From Streptomyces brevispora (GTDB lineage: Bacteria > Actinomycetota > Actinomycetes > Streptomycetales > Streptomycetaceae): DNA of 64,000 nucleotides. This document shows positions 9,048 through 17,875 of this stretch, piece after piece. Within the stretch, counting starts at the first letter, position 1. The number at the start of each line of letters is the position of its first letter. The stretch lies in the NCBI RefSeq assembly GCF_007829885.1, contig NZ_VIWW01000001.1:2170001-2234000 (forward strand), written 5' to 3'. The notes beneath the pieces were generated by a model. The model ran no database searches, was not told where the DNA came from, and saw only the letters and a program-made list of their open reading frames with translations. The translations under genes and the position numbers were made by a program.

Positions 9048-9629
9048 CTACTTCACCTTGATGCTGTCGACGATCTTCGTCCGGTCCGCATCGCTCAGCT
9101 TGCCCGCCTGGGCGTCGATGCGAACGGAGTAGATCTTCCCCGCGGAGTCGACGCCCGTGACGACGACGCCGTTGACCTCGGCACCCTTCGGGGGCGACTG
9201 CGGCACACCCGTACCGGTGTAGCTGAAGTCGATGCGCTTCGCGCCCTCCGCGCCCTTGATACCGGCGTCCTTGGTGTCCTTCACCTCGGTGGTCGCCATG
9301 AGGAGGGCCCGGCCGACCGAGGCCGCGTCGTCCCCGTTCGAGGCGTTGGCGAAGCCGCTCTGGATCGACACCTTGACCGTGGGGCGGCCCCCCTCGCTGC
9401 GGAGAGCCGCGGCGTCGTTGAGCTTGCCGCGCTCCGCCTTGCTCTGCTCGGTGAGACCGGCCGGATAGGAGAGCGACACAGTCGGCCCCGACAGCTCCTT
9501 CCAGCCGCTGGGCGCGGCCGGTGCGTCCTTCTTCTCCGCGCCGCACGCGGAGAGCGTCAGGCCGGCGGTGAGGACAGCGGTCGTGACGGCGACGGCCTGC
9601 ACGGTCCGGCGGAGGGAACGGTAGGTCAT
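9048..9629 (-). CDS. secreted lipoprotein, second gene of pilin-like operon
   Basis: A 193-residue lipoprotein. The signal peptide ends in the lipobox LTLSAC, with Cys about 24. The mature part (WKELSGPTVSLSYPAGLTEQS and later DADRTKIVDSIKVK) looks like the small beta-sheet fold of many actinobacterial lipoproteins of unknown role. Start ATG 9629 follows AAGGAG by 8 bases; a longer open frame upstream is out of context. The gene lies 25 bases after the pilin-like gene and 36 before the four-helix protein, consistent with one transcript. Function is unknown. Confidence 0.75.
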   Translation of the reverse strand: MTYRSLRRTVQAVAVTTAVLTAGLTLSACGAEKKDAPAAPSGWKELSGPTVSLSYPAGLTEQSKAERGKLNDAAALRSEGGRPTVKVSIQSGFANASNGDDAASVGRALLMATTEVKDTKDAGIKGAEGAKRIDFSYTGTGVPQSPPKGAEVNGVVVTGVDSAGKIYSVRIDAQAGKLSDADRTKIVDSIKVK

Positions 9630-9654
9630 GATCACGTCTCCTTGTGCTGGTCGA

Positions 9655-11241
9655 TCAGTTCGCACAGTAGCTGTACGGGACGAAGGAGCGCTGCCCGTTG
9701 GCGGGAGCCCCCAGGAACTCGGCCTTCTGCAGGTTCTTCTCGCTCTCGGAGCTGGTGTAGGCGCCGTTGATGCCCGCCACCTCCAGATTGACGTCGAGGC
9801 CGATCTCCTCGGACGAGGAGGAACCGTCGTACTCCTGCTTGCTGACCTGGCCATGCTGGAACGCGTAGTGGCCGAACGGGTCATCGGTGCCGGGGTCCGT
9901 GGTCGGAACCGGCGTGCCGGTGAACAGGTAGTTGAACGCACTGTTCATACCCTGCCCGGAGAACATCTGGGCCTTGATGCGGTCGGACTCCTCCTTGGAG
10001 AGGTACTTGTCGTCGAGCGGCACGGTGGTCGTGATGACCTCGGTGGTCGTCCCGCCGCCCTTCTTGTTGCCGTTGACGTCGCCCTTGACACCGGCGTTGG
10101 CGTCCAGCTTCCCTTCAAGGGTCCGCGTCATCGTGATGCTCTTGACCTTGCCGGTCTTGCTGTCGACCGTGACGGTGATGGCACCCGCCGCCGAACCGCT
10201 CGCCTCGGCACCGGCCTTGACCGGCCCGGCCTCACCCTTCGCGTACGCACCGCCGCTGGCCTTGGCCTGGTAGGTGTACGCGTCGGTGTTGTTGATGTGG
10301 TTCTGCGTCAGGGTGACCTCCTGGGACTCGGAGATCTCGAGGCCCGCCTCGATGGTGGCGCCGGGCTTGGGGGCCGGGGTGGTCGTGCCGTCGGGGTTGG
10401 TCGTGTCCGGGGTGTTCAGCCCTGCCCCGAACTGGAACCCGGCCTGCGCGGCGACCTCCAGGCTCAGCTTCTGGGTGGTGATGTGCTTGTTGCCGAGCCT
10501 GTCCTCGATGTTCTGCTTGAGGCGGCTCTCCTTGGCCTTCGGCCCCTTGCCGAACCAGCTGGCGACCTCGGTGGCGCCACCCACGACCGGGCTGAGGTTG
10601 GAGAGCTTGTTCAGCCGGTTGAGCTTCTTGTACTCCTGAAGGTCCTTGCGGAACTGGTCGGCTTCCTTCTGGCTGTTGAACACCCAGGTATCACCGGTGG
10701 TCACCGTGAGCCCCGCGCCGATCTCGACCTTGTCCTTGCCCACGTCGCCGAACTTGATCCGGGCCTTGGGCTTCTCCGTACCCTTCACCGAGGCGGCGTC
10801 CGTGAAGGTGAGCGAGACCTCCTCGTCCTTGCTGTCGATCTTTCCGTCCCCGTTGACGTCCGTATTGGCTTTGGACGTCGTCTCCTCGAAGCCGAACTCG
10901 CCGCCGAACTCGATCCCCAGGGTCTCGAACGAGACGCCTATCTTGCCGCCCTGGGTACCCGACTTCGTGACCGTCGCACAGGTGATGGGCTGGAACTCGG
11001 CATTGGGATCGCCGCTCGCCTCGCCCCCCTTGCCCGTGTCGCACGCGCCGCCACTGCCGCCGCCGATCGATGCGACAAGGCACTGGATCCGTTGGCTGAT
11101 CTGCCCGCCGAGGCCGGCCACCGCCATACCGCCGATGAGGGAGACGACGACCAGAATCGTCCCGAGGTACTCGAACGCGGTGGCACCCCGGTCACCCCGT
11201 CTGCTGCTGGGTATGTGCTCCGGATACCTCGTCCGTGGCAT
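9655..11241 (-). CDS. large exported protein with Flp/Tad-pilin-like N-terminus and EF-hand loop
   Basis: A 528-residue protein. The N-terminus RRGDRGATAFEYLGTIL followed by a hydrophobic helix (about residues 15-45) resembles a class III signal of Flp/TadE pilins: basic leader, Gly before a hydrophobic segment, Glu five residues after the Gly. Unlike true Flp pilins (50-80 aa) it carries a roughly 480-residue passenger. This includes an EF-hand/dockerin-like loop DVNGDGKIDSKDE (about 133-145), long alternating beta-type stretches and a C-terminal Cys. ATG 11241 follows GGGAGGA. It heads the operon with the lipoprotein and four-helix protein. No tad secretion genes lie nearby. A surface or matrix protein is the best guess. 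Confidence 0.7.
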   Translation of the reverse strand: MPRTRYPEHIPSSRRGDRGATAFEYLGTILVVVSLIGGMAVAGLGGQISQRIQCLVASIGGGSGGACDTGKGGEASGDPNAEFQPITCATVTKSGTQGGKIGVSFETLGIEFGGEFGFEETTSKANTDVNGDGKIDSKDEEVSLTFTDAASVKGTEKPKARIKFGDVGKDKVEIGAGLTVTTGDTWVFNSQKEADQFRKDLQEYKKLNRLNKLSNLSPVVGGATEVASWFGKGPKAKESRLKQNIEDRLGNKHITTQKLSLEVAAQAGFQFGAGLNTPDTTNPDGTTTPAPKPGATIEAGLEISESQEVTLTQNHINNTDAYTYQAKASGGAYAKGEAGPVKAGAEASGSAAGAITVTVDSKTGKVKSITMTRTLEGKLDANAGVKGDVNGNKKGGGTTTEVITTTVPLDDKYLSKEESDRIKAQMFSGQGMNSAFNYLFTGTPVPTTDPGTDDPFGHYAFQHGQVSKQEYDGSSSSEEIGLDVNLEVAGINGAYTSSESEKNLQKAEFLGAPANGQRSFVPYSYCAN

Positions 11242-11820
11242 GGCTTTGTCCTCCCGTATGGCCTTAGGGCAGGGAGGTTATGAGAGGGGCGCCTGTGACG
11301 TCACGGGCCCGTGGGCCCAATCCAGGTCCCAATTCGGAGACGCCACGGGGCCAGCAGGGCCCGCCCGGTGGACAAACGGGGATTGAGCAGGTCCTGACGG
11401 CGCATCCGGGCACGCACCGGCAGCGTACGGATGTCCTCCCCGACCGCCACGTTCCGCCGGGCGTTGTCCGGGAGGTACAGCTGCCTGCGCGACAGGGTGC
11501 CGAGAGGCCGCGGAGTTCCTGGAACGGCCCGCCACTCACACCCGGGAGTTCACGCCTGCCCGGTCGCCAACGGCTGCGAGCGCTGGGGCCATCACAGCGG
11601 CTCGAGTGCTCGGGCCGTCACGGCGGCGGCGAGTGCGGAAGCCGTCGAGGGCGCCGCCCCGGCCACCACTTCATCCGATGGCTCGCGACCTCGCCGGCCT
11701 TGTTCTTCCGCTCCGCGATGTACGACCCCACAGCGAGATATCGAGGAAATGGCGCGCCCACTACCCAAAAGGGAGATATCGGGAACGGACCCGTATGCGG
11801 GACCGCCCATGTGCGCGCGA
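11242..11820. other. gene-free spacer between pilin-like operon and bldA
   Basis: About 580 bases with no convincing open frame on either strand. It must contain the promoter of the minus-strand operon ending at 8556 and the 3' flank of the tRNA gene. I see no other structured element. Confidence 0.45.
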
Positions 11821-11906
11821 TGGTGCCCGGAGCCGGACTCGAACCGGCACGCCCCCGAGGGGCAGCGAGGTTTAAGCTCGCCGTGTCTGCATTCCACCAT
11901 CCGGGC
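11821..11906 (-). tRNA. bldA: tRNA-Leu (anticodon UAA), bldA
   Basis: The minus strand reads a complete class II tRNA. The acceptor stem GCCCGGA pairs with TCCGGGC, followed by encoded ACCA. There is a D-arm, the anticodon loop CTTAAAC giving anticodon TAA, a long variable arm (GCCCCTCGGGGGC) and the T-loop GGTTCGAGTCC. The anticodon occupies 11874-11872. This is the only tRNA that reads the rare leucine codon UUA in Streptomyces. In known species its loss blocks aerial growth and antibiotic production because regulators such as adpA carry TTA codons. It sits alone between the pilin-like operon and the ABC exporter. Confidence 0.96.
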
Positions 11907-12584
11907 TTGGCGCGCGGCTCCGCGTTGGCACATGACCCTATCCGTGGGGCTCCCCCGATCAGCCGAACAGTGGCTCGATGTTGTCTTATTTTATTGACCG
12001 TTTGAGGGTGCGTCAGCACACCTGGGAGGCATAGCCACACGCCTGGCAGGGTTGTGGGCGCGGCGACCGGCGATCCGAATTGACGGAAATTCGCCGCACC
12101 CACACAGTCGATACGCCAGGAGCGCGCCATGGATCGCCAGGGGCGCGCCACCCCTGCCGGGTGACGGTGTCGTCGACGCGGCGCGGAACCGGGCGCGTGC
12201 CAGGCCCTCCGGGTCCGCCGGGACCGCGTTTGTGATCATGAACACTGTGCCATGCCCGGGCAGCACGGTGACGAGCACGTCGTCCGCATCAGCCGCCGGG
12301 TCCGGTCGGCCGGGGCCCGCCGCAGTGGGGCGCCCGCCGCGACGGGGGCCTGCCGGGGCGTCGTCCGTCTCAGGGGCGGTGTCATACCGCAGGAGGACGA
12401 GGGGACCCTCCGGTGCGACTCAAGGCGGCCCCCGGAACGGGCACCGGGACTGACGACCTGAGGCGAAGCGGCGGAGACGATGGAGCAGTGCCTTCGTGGC
12501 AGGCGCCGCCCCGGCTGCGCGCCTTCCTCCGGACCCGGCCCGAAGGCCTCTCCGTCCCGTACGAACCCGACCCTGGAGTTTCCC
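11907..12584. other. gene-free spacer upstream of ABC exporter
   Basis: About 680 bases, including the bldA promoter region (minus strand, proximal part is A+T-richer around 11975-12000) and the promoter of the ABC operon. I see no supported coding sequence; the open frames here are composition shadows. Confidence 0.45.
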
Positions 12585-13355
12585 GTGACCACCATGACCA
12601 CCGCTCACCGCACCACCGCGGTGGCTGCCCGCGCCACGGAACTGTCGAAGGTCTACGGGGAGGGCGAGACCAAGGTGACCGCGCTGGACCGGGTCACCGT
12701 GGACTTCCCGCAGGGCGAGTTCACCGCGATCATGGGCCCGTCGGGTTCCGGCAAGTCCACGCTGATGCACTGCGTGGCCGGTCTCGACAGCTTCAGCAGC
12801 GGATCGGTACAGATCGGCGAGACGGAGCTGGGGTCCCTCAAGGACAAGCAGCTCACCCAGTTGCGACGGGACAAGATCGGGTTCATCTTCCAGGCGTTCA
12901 ACCTGCTGCCGACGCTGACGGCGCTGGAGAACATCACGCTGCCGATGGACATCGCGGGCCGCAAGCCGAACCAGGACTGGCTGCGCAAGGTCATCGACAT
13001 GGTGGGCCTCGCCGACCGGCTGAAGCACCGGCCCACCGAGCTCTCCGGCGGCCAGCAGCAGCGCGTCGCGGTGGCCCGCGCCCTGGCCTCGCAGCCGGAG
13101 ATCATCTTCGGTGACGAGCCGACCGGGAACCTGGACTCGCGCTCCGGCGCCGAGGTCCTCGGCTTCCTGCGCAACTCGGTGCGCGACCTGGGCCAGACCG
13201 TGGTGATGGTGACCCACGACCCGGCGGCGGCCTCCTACGCGGACCGGGTGATCTTCCTCGCGGACGGGGCGATCGTGGACCAGATGATGCACCCCACCGC
13301 GGACGGGGTACTGGACCGGATGAAGGCGTTCGACGCCAAGGGCCGCACCAGCTGA
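12585..13355 (+). CDS. ABC transporter ATP-binding protein (MacB/LolD type)
   Basis: A 256-residue ATPase. Walker A is GPSGSGKST (about residue 48), the Q-loop region is FIFQAFNLLPTLTALENI, the signature is LSGGQQQR, and Walker B plus the catalytic Glu are IIFGDEPTGNLDS. The H-loop is VTHD. The long spacing and the NLDS ending are typical of MacB/LolD/FtsE ATPases that power FtsX-like permeases. GTG 12585 follows GGAG by 6 bases. The partner permease starts 215 bases downstream. Together they probably form an exporter or mechanotransmission complex in the cell membrane; the substrate is unknown. Confidence 0.93.
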   Translation: MTTMTTAHRTTAVAARATELSKVYGEGETKVTALDRVTVDFPQGEFTAIMGPSGSGKSTLMHCVAGLDSFSSGSVQIGETELGSLKDKQLTQLRRDKIGFIFQAFNLLPTLTALENITLPMDIAGRKPNQDWLRKVIDMVGLADRLKHRPTELSGGQQQRVAVARALASQPEIIFGDEPTGNLDSRSGAEVLGFLRNSVRDLGQTVVMVTHDPAAASYADRVIFLADGAIVDQMMHPTADGVLDRMKAFDAKGRTS

Positions 13356-13462
13356 TCCCCGGGCCCCGCGCCCAAGGGCCGCACCAGCTGAGTCCCGGGC
13401 CCCGCGCCCAGGGACCGCCCCGGCTGACCTCCGAGCCCCCGTCCAGGGGCCGTACCGGCTGA
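13337..13462 (+). repeat. 36-bp tandem repeat that copies the 3' end and stop codon of the ATPase gene
   Basis: The last codons of the ATPase gene (CAAGGGCCGCACCAGCTGA, 13337-13355) recur at 13373-13391 almost exactly. They recur again in degenerate form near 13409 and 13444, so the period is 35-36 bases over about four copies. Intervening segments are CCCGGGCCCCGCGCC-like. This is an expansion by slippage or duplication in the intercistronic gap. Confidence 0.75.
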
Positions 13463-13570
13463 GAGCCCCGGGCCCTCCCCGAGGGCCGCAACACGCCGGG
13501 CCCCGGCCGCTGCCGGGGCCCGCAAGTGACCCCCCGTCCGGAACCCCTCCCGATCCCAGGACTGACAGAC

Positions 13571-16099
13571 ATGTTCCGTACCGCCCTGCGCAATGTGCTC
13601 TCGCACAAGGCCAGGCTGCTGATGACCGTCCTCGCCGTGATGCTCGGCGTTGCCTTCGTCTCCGGCACTCTGGTCTTCACCGACACCCTCGGAAACGCCT
13701 TCCGCAACCAGTCGGCGAAGAACTACGACGACGTCGCCGTCGCGGTCACCACCCACGCCGACCAGCGCGACGCGCAGACGCCCGGCGTCAACGCCGCCAC
13801 CCTGAAGAAGATCCAGGGCCTGGACGGCGTGGAGAGCGCCACCGGCCGGGTCTCCGGCTTCGCCGGGGTCGCCGACCCCGGCGGCAAGCTCATCGGCAAC
13901 GGCTGGTCCAACACCGGTGCCAACTTCGCCCCCGGCAAGGACGGCAAGGACGCGCAGTACGCCTTCAGCGACGGCACCGGCCCGACCACGGACGGCCGGA
14001 TCGCCCTGGACGCGGAGACCGCGAAGAAGGGCGAGTACAAGGTCGGCGACAAGGTACGGGTCGCCACCAACGGACCGGTGAAGGAGTACACCCTGTCCGG
14101 GGTCTTCACCACCGAGGACGGCGCGGTCAACGCCGGCGGCAGCCTGGTCCTCTTCGACACCCCCGTCGCCCAGAAGCTCTTCCTGCGCCCCGGCGAGTTC
14201 CAGACCGCCTCCGTCACCGCCGCCCCCGGCGCATCCGACCAGCAGCTCCTGACCGCGGTGAAGCCACTGCTGCCCAAGGACGCCGAGGCCAAGACGGGCA
14301 AGGCGCTCGCCGACGAGCAGGCCAAGCAGATCGAGTCCGGGCTGAGCAGCCTCAACAAGCTGCTCCTCGCCTTCGCGGGCATCGCCCTCTTCGTCGGCAT
14401 CTTCCTCATCGCCAACACCTTCACCATGCTGGTCGCCCAGCGCACCAAGGAACTGGCGCTGCTGCGTGCCGTCGGTGCCTCGCGCCGCCAGGTCAAGCGC
14501 TCGGTGCTGCTCGAAGCCGCCGTGGTCGGTCTGATCGCGTCCGTCGTCGGCTTCGTGCTGGGCCTCGGTCTCGCCACCGGGCTGCGGTCCGCGATGAGCC
14601 TGATCGGCGGCAAGATCCCGGCCGGTCCGCTGGTGATCGCCCCGACCACGGTCGTCGCCGCCTTCGGTGTCGGTGTCCTGATCACCGTGCTGGCCGCCTG
14701 GCTGCCCGCCCGCCGGGCCGCGAAGATCCCGCCGGTCGCGGCGATGAACAGCATGCACGCGGTGGCCACCGTGAAGTCCCTGGTGCTGCGCAACTCGATC
14801 GGCGCGGTCATCACCCTGCTCGGCGCGGCGGCGATCATCGCCGGTGCGGCGCAGTCCGGAACGAATGCCCAGCTCGCCATCGCGGCCGGTGCCTTCCTGG
14901 CGCTGATCGGCGTCATCATCCTCATCCCGCTGCTGTCCCGCCCGGTGATCGCCCTGGTCCGCCCGCTGCTGCAGCGGCTGTTCGGGGTCTCCGGCAAGCT
15001 CGCCGCACAGAACGCGGTCCGCAACCCGCGCCGCACCGGGGCCACCGCCTCCGCGCTGGCGATCGGTCTCACCCTCGTCACCGGCATCTCGGTGCTCGGC
15101 GTCACCCTCGGCCAGGCGGTCGACCGGATGACGACGGACAACATCAAGGCCGACTACATGGTGTCGATGGCGAGCGGGGACTCGCTCGACGAGTCGGCGC
15201 TCACCGCCCTGGAGAAGGCCGACGGCGTCACCGCGGTCTCGCCCCAGCAGGCCGTCTGGCTGGAGATCGGCGGCGCCGGGCTCTCGGCGTCCGGCGTCAC
15301 CCCCGGTGATGTGCAGAAGGTCCTCGCCGTCGACACCGTCTCGGGCTCGATGGACTCCCTGAGCAGCGGCGAGATCGCCGTCTCGGAGAAGACCGCGAAG
15401 TCGAACGGCTGGAAGACCGGGGACAGCGTCCCGGTCACGTACGACGACCACAAGAAGGAGAACCTGAAGGTCGGCGCGCTCTACAAGGACAACGACTTCC
15501 TGTCGCAGGTGCTGATCCCCCGCGAGACCGTGGCCCCGCACGAGGGCCGTGCGGACATCCGCGAGATCTGGGTGAAGACGGAGGGCGGCGCGAGCGCGGC
15601 CAACGAGCAGGCCGTGGTGGACGCGCTGGGTGACAACCCCGGCATGAGCGTCATGGACCGTCAGGACATCAGGGACATGTTCGGCGGCTCCATCAACCTC
15701 GCGATGAACATCATGTACGGGCTCCTGGCGATGGCCCTGATCATCGCGGTGCTCGGGGTCGTCAACACCCTGGCCATGTCGGTCTTCGAACGGCAGCAGG
15801 AGATCGGCATGCTGCGGGCGATCGGCCTGGACCGGCGCAAGGTCAAGCGCATGATCCGGCTGGAGGCCGTGGTCATCTCGCTGTTCGGCGCGGTGGTCGG
15901 CATCGGGCTCGGCCTGTTCCTCGGCTGGGCGATCGGGCAGACCGTGTCGTCCGACATCCCGCAGTACGCGCTGGTCGTGCCGTGGGGCCGGATCGCGCTC
16001 TTCCTGCTGCTGGCCGGGCTGGTGGGGGTGCTGGCCGCGATGTGGCCGGCCCGCAGCGCCGCCAGGCTCAACATGCTGACGGCCATCAAGACGGAGTAG
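13571..16099 (+). CDS. FtsX-like ABC transporter permease
   Basis: An 842-residue permease partnered with the ATPase upstream. It has the duplicated FtsX/MacB architecture. An N-terminal helix (FRTALRNVLSHKARLLMTVLA) is followed by a large extracytoplasmic domain (about 45-260). A three-helix FtsX block (about 265-410) contains the coupling sequence RTKELALLRAVGASRRQVKR. Further helices, a second outside domain (about 520-690) and a second FtsX block with QQEIGMLRAIGLDRRKVKR complete it. Start ATG 13571 is chosen because the family N-terminus begins there; a GTG at 13526 is also open. A strong terminator follows. Confidence 0.92.
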   Translation: MFRTALRNVLSHKARLLMTVLAVMLGVAFVSGTLVFTDTLGNAFRNQSAKNYDDVAVAVTTHADQRDAQTPGVNAATLKKIQGLDGVESATGRVSGFAGVADPGGKLIGNGWSNTGANFAPGKDGKDAQYAFSDGTGPTTDGRIALDAETAKKGEYKVGDKVRVATNGPVKEYTLSGVFTTEDGAVNAGGSLVLFDTPVAQKLFLRPGEFQTASVTAAPGASDQQLLTAVKPLLPKDAEAKTGKALADEQAKQIESGLSSLNKLLLAFAGIALFVGIFLIANTFTMLVAQRTKELALLRAVGASRRQVKRSVLLEAAVVGLIASVVGFVLGLGLATGLRSAMSLIGGKIPAGPLVIAPTTVVAAFGVGVLITVLAAWLPARRAAKIPPVAAMNSMHAVATVKSLVLRNSIGAVITLLGAAAIIAGAAQSGTNAQLAIAAGAFLALIGVIILIPLLSRPVIALVRPLLQRLFGVSGKLAAQNAVRNPRRTGATASALAIGLTLVTGISVLGVTLGQAVDRMTTDNIKADYMVSMASGDSLDESALTALEKADGVTAVSPQQAVWLEIGGAGLSASGVTPGDVQKVLAVDTVSGSMDSLSSGEIAVSEKTAKSNGWKTGDSVPVTYDDHKKENLKVGALYKDNDFLSQVLIPRETVAPHEGRADIREIWVKTEGGASAANEQAVVDALGDNPGMSVMDRQDIRDMFGGSINLAMNIMYGLLAMALIIAVLGVVNTLAMSVFERQQEIGMLRAIGLDRRKVKRMIRLEAVVISLFGAVVGIGLGLFLGWAIGQTVSSDIPQYALVVPWGRIALFLLLAGLVGVLAAMWPARSAARLNMLTAIKTE

Positions 16100-16117
16100 C
16101 GCCGCACGGCACACGGC

Positions 16118-16155
16118 AGAGGGCCGGTACCCGCCACCGCGGGTACCGGCCCTCT
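16118..16155. terminator. bidirectional hairpin terminator
   Basis: A perfect 17-bp stem (16118-16134 with 16139-16155) and a 4-base loop between the convergent permease and cyclopropane synthase genes. Confidence 0.88.
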
Positions 16156-16205
16156 GTGCCCTCCGCTGCGTCCGTCCGGCTCAGGGACTGCCGGGTGGGG
16201 ACCGC

Positions 16206-17510
16206 TCAGCCGGTCGCGGACGCCTTCCAGTCGCGGGCGCGCAGCGGCATCCGGGCGGAACCGCCCTGCGCCGGACGGACCGCCAGGATCTGGTTGACGC
16301 CGATCTTGTTGTGCTCGAAGGAGAGCGCGGAGGCGGCCATGTAGAGCCGCCAGACCCTGGCCCGGCCGGGCGAGGTCATCCTCACCGCGAGGTCCCAGTG
16401 CTTCTCCAGGTTGGCGACCCAGCGGCGCAGGGTCAGTGCGTAGTGCTCGCGGAGCGATTCGACGTCGCGGGCCTCGAAACCGGCTTCTTCGAGGGTCGCG
16501 ACGGTCCGGCCGAGCGGAGCCAGTTCGCCGTCCGGGAAGACATAGGCGTCGATGAACTCGTCCACGTGGTACGCGGTCTCGTCCTTCTCCGGGCGGCGGG
16601 CGATCTGGTGGTTGAGGAGGCGCCCGCCGGGCTTGAGGAGTGCGTAGAGGTCGTCGGCGTACTCGCGGTAGCGGACCGAGCCGACGTGTTCCGCCATGCC
16701 GATGGAGGAGATGGCGTCGTACGGGCCGTCCCTGACGTCCCGGTAGTCCTGGACCCGGATCTCGATCCGGTCGGTCAGTCCCTCTTCGGCGATGCGCTTC
16801 CTGGCGAAGGCGGCCTGTTCGGTGGAGAGGGTCACACCGGTGACCCGGGCGCCGTAGTCGCGGGCCGCGTGGATGGCCATGGAGCCCCAGCCGCAGCCGA
16901 CGTCCAGGAGGCGGTCGCCCTCCTTCAGCGCGAGCTTGCGGCAGACCAGGTCGAGCTTGTCGCGCTGGGCGTCCTCAAGGTTCCCGTCGTCCTCCCAGTA
17001 GGCGCAGGAGTAGACCATGGACGGGCCGAGGACCAGTTCGTAGAAGTCATTGCCCACGTCGTAGTGGTGGCTGATGGCCTCCTTGTCGCGGCGCTTGGTG
17101 TGCAGGGCTCCGGCGCGGCGCCGTACCTCCTCCGGCGGTGGAGGGGGCGGGGGCCAGGGTCCGGCCAGTTGCAGCAGCCCCTTGGCGGCTGCCCGCAGTT
17201 TCGGGTCGCGGACCGGGTGGAGGCTGTCCTTCGCCTCCGCACCGCGGTCCCAGATCAGCCCGGCGATCAGGTCCAGGGCCTCGTACAGATCGCCGTCGAT
17301 GTCGATTTCCCCGGCCACCCAGGCGCGGGCGAGGCCCAGTTCGCCCGGCTTCCACAGCAGCCGGCGCAGGGCGCGACGGTTCCTGACGACGAGGGCGGGG
17401 GCATCGGGTGGACCGGATTCGCTGCCGTCCCAGGCCCGGATCCGGACCGGTAGGGGTTCTCCCAGCAACTCCTCGGCGAGAGCGGTCAGCCGCAACGCGG
17501 CGTCTGCCAT
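16206..17510 (-). CDS. cfa: cyclopropane-fatty-acyl-phospholipid synthase family methyltransferase
   Basis: A 434-residue SAM-dependent enzyme that adds a methylene bridge to unsaturated fatty acyl chains of membrane phospholipids. An N-terminal sterol-carrier-like domain (about 1-100) and a Pro-rich linker precede the catalytic core. ISHHYDVGNDFYELVLG, the SAM loop LLDVGCGWGSMA and YDAISSIGMAEHVG are CFA synthase signatures. ATG 17510 follows GGAGG by 8 bases. It lies upstream of, and co-directional to, nothing else, with its own strong terminator. It is separated from ndh by a hairpin, so the two are probably independent. Confidence 0.92.
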   Translation of the reverse strand: MADAALRLTALAEELLGEPLPVRIRAWDGSESGPPDAPALVVRNRRALRRLLWKPGELGLARAWVAGEIDIDGDLYEALDLIAGLIWDRGAEAKDSLHPVRDPKLRAAAKGLLQLAGPWPPPPPPPEEVRRRAGALHTKRRDKEAISHHYDVGNDFYELVLGPSMVYSCAYWEDDGNLEDAQRDKLDLVCRKLALKEGDRLLDVGCGWGSMAIHAARDYGARVTGVTLSTEQAAFARKRIAEEGLTDRIEIRVQDYRDVRDGPYDAISSIGMAEHVGSVRYREYADDLYALLKPGGRLLNHQIARRPEKDETAYHVDEFIDAYVFPDGELAPLGRTVATLEEAGFEARDVESLREHYALTLRRWVANLEKHWDLAVRMTSPGRARVWRLYMAASALSFEHNKIGVNQILAVRPAQGGSARMPLRARDWKASATG

Positions 17511-17875
17511 GGCGCACACCTCCGTGATGGTGTTTCCCAACGTGCCCAGACATGCCCACACATGTCTCCGACCACGCCCCGGCACCCGTTTGGCGCCGCA
17601 GCGAGGTACACCCCCCTCAACAGTGTCCGGCGGCCCGGCCATCCCGCTACCGCGCAATGGAACGGCAAAATAGCTGCACAGGCCACGCATCCGCCGGGCC
17701 ACTGGGTCCGGCCCCCCTGCGCCGCGTCCCGCTCCGATACGCCCCGATACGCCGAAGGGGCCGCCCGCACCACGGATGGCGGACGGCCCCTTCGGGCGTC
17801 GTGCGACTGCTCTGCGCGGATACGGGTATCCGCGGGCGGACCGGGAGGTGTTGGGCCTCCGGTCCCGGGTGCGCG
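17511..17875. other. spacer between cfa and ndh
   Basis: 365 bases holding the cfa promoter (right of 17510) and the ndh terminator at 17752-17795. No supported gene is seen. Confidence 0.4.
17752..17795 (-). terminator. intrinsic terminator after ndh
   Basis: A 12-bp stem (CCGAAGGGGCCG at 17752-17763 with its complement at 17784-17795), about 80 bases downstream of the ndh stop on the minus strand. Confidence 0.7.

Noticed and set aside
13235..16114. A 959-codon open frame on the minus strand opposite the permease gene.
   Set aside because: It lies wholly antisense to a clear FtsX permease and has the His/Asp/Gly/Arg-rich composition of a G+C shadow.
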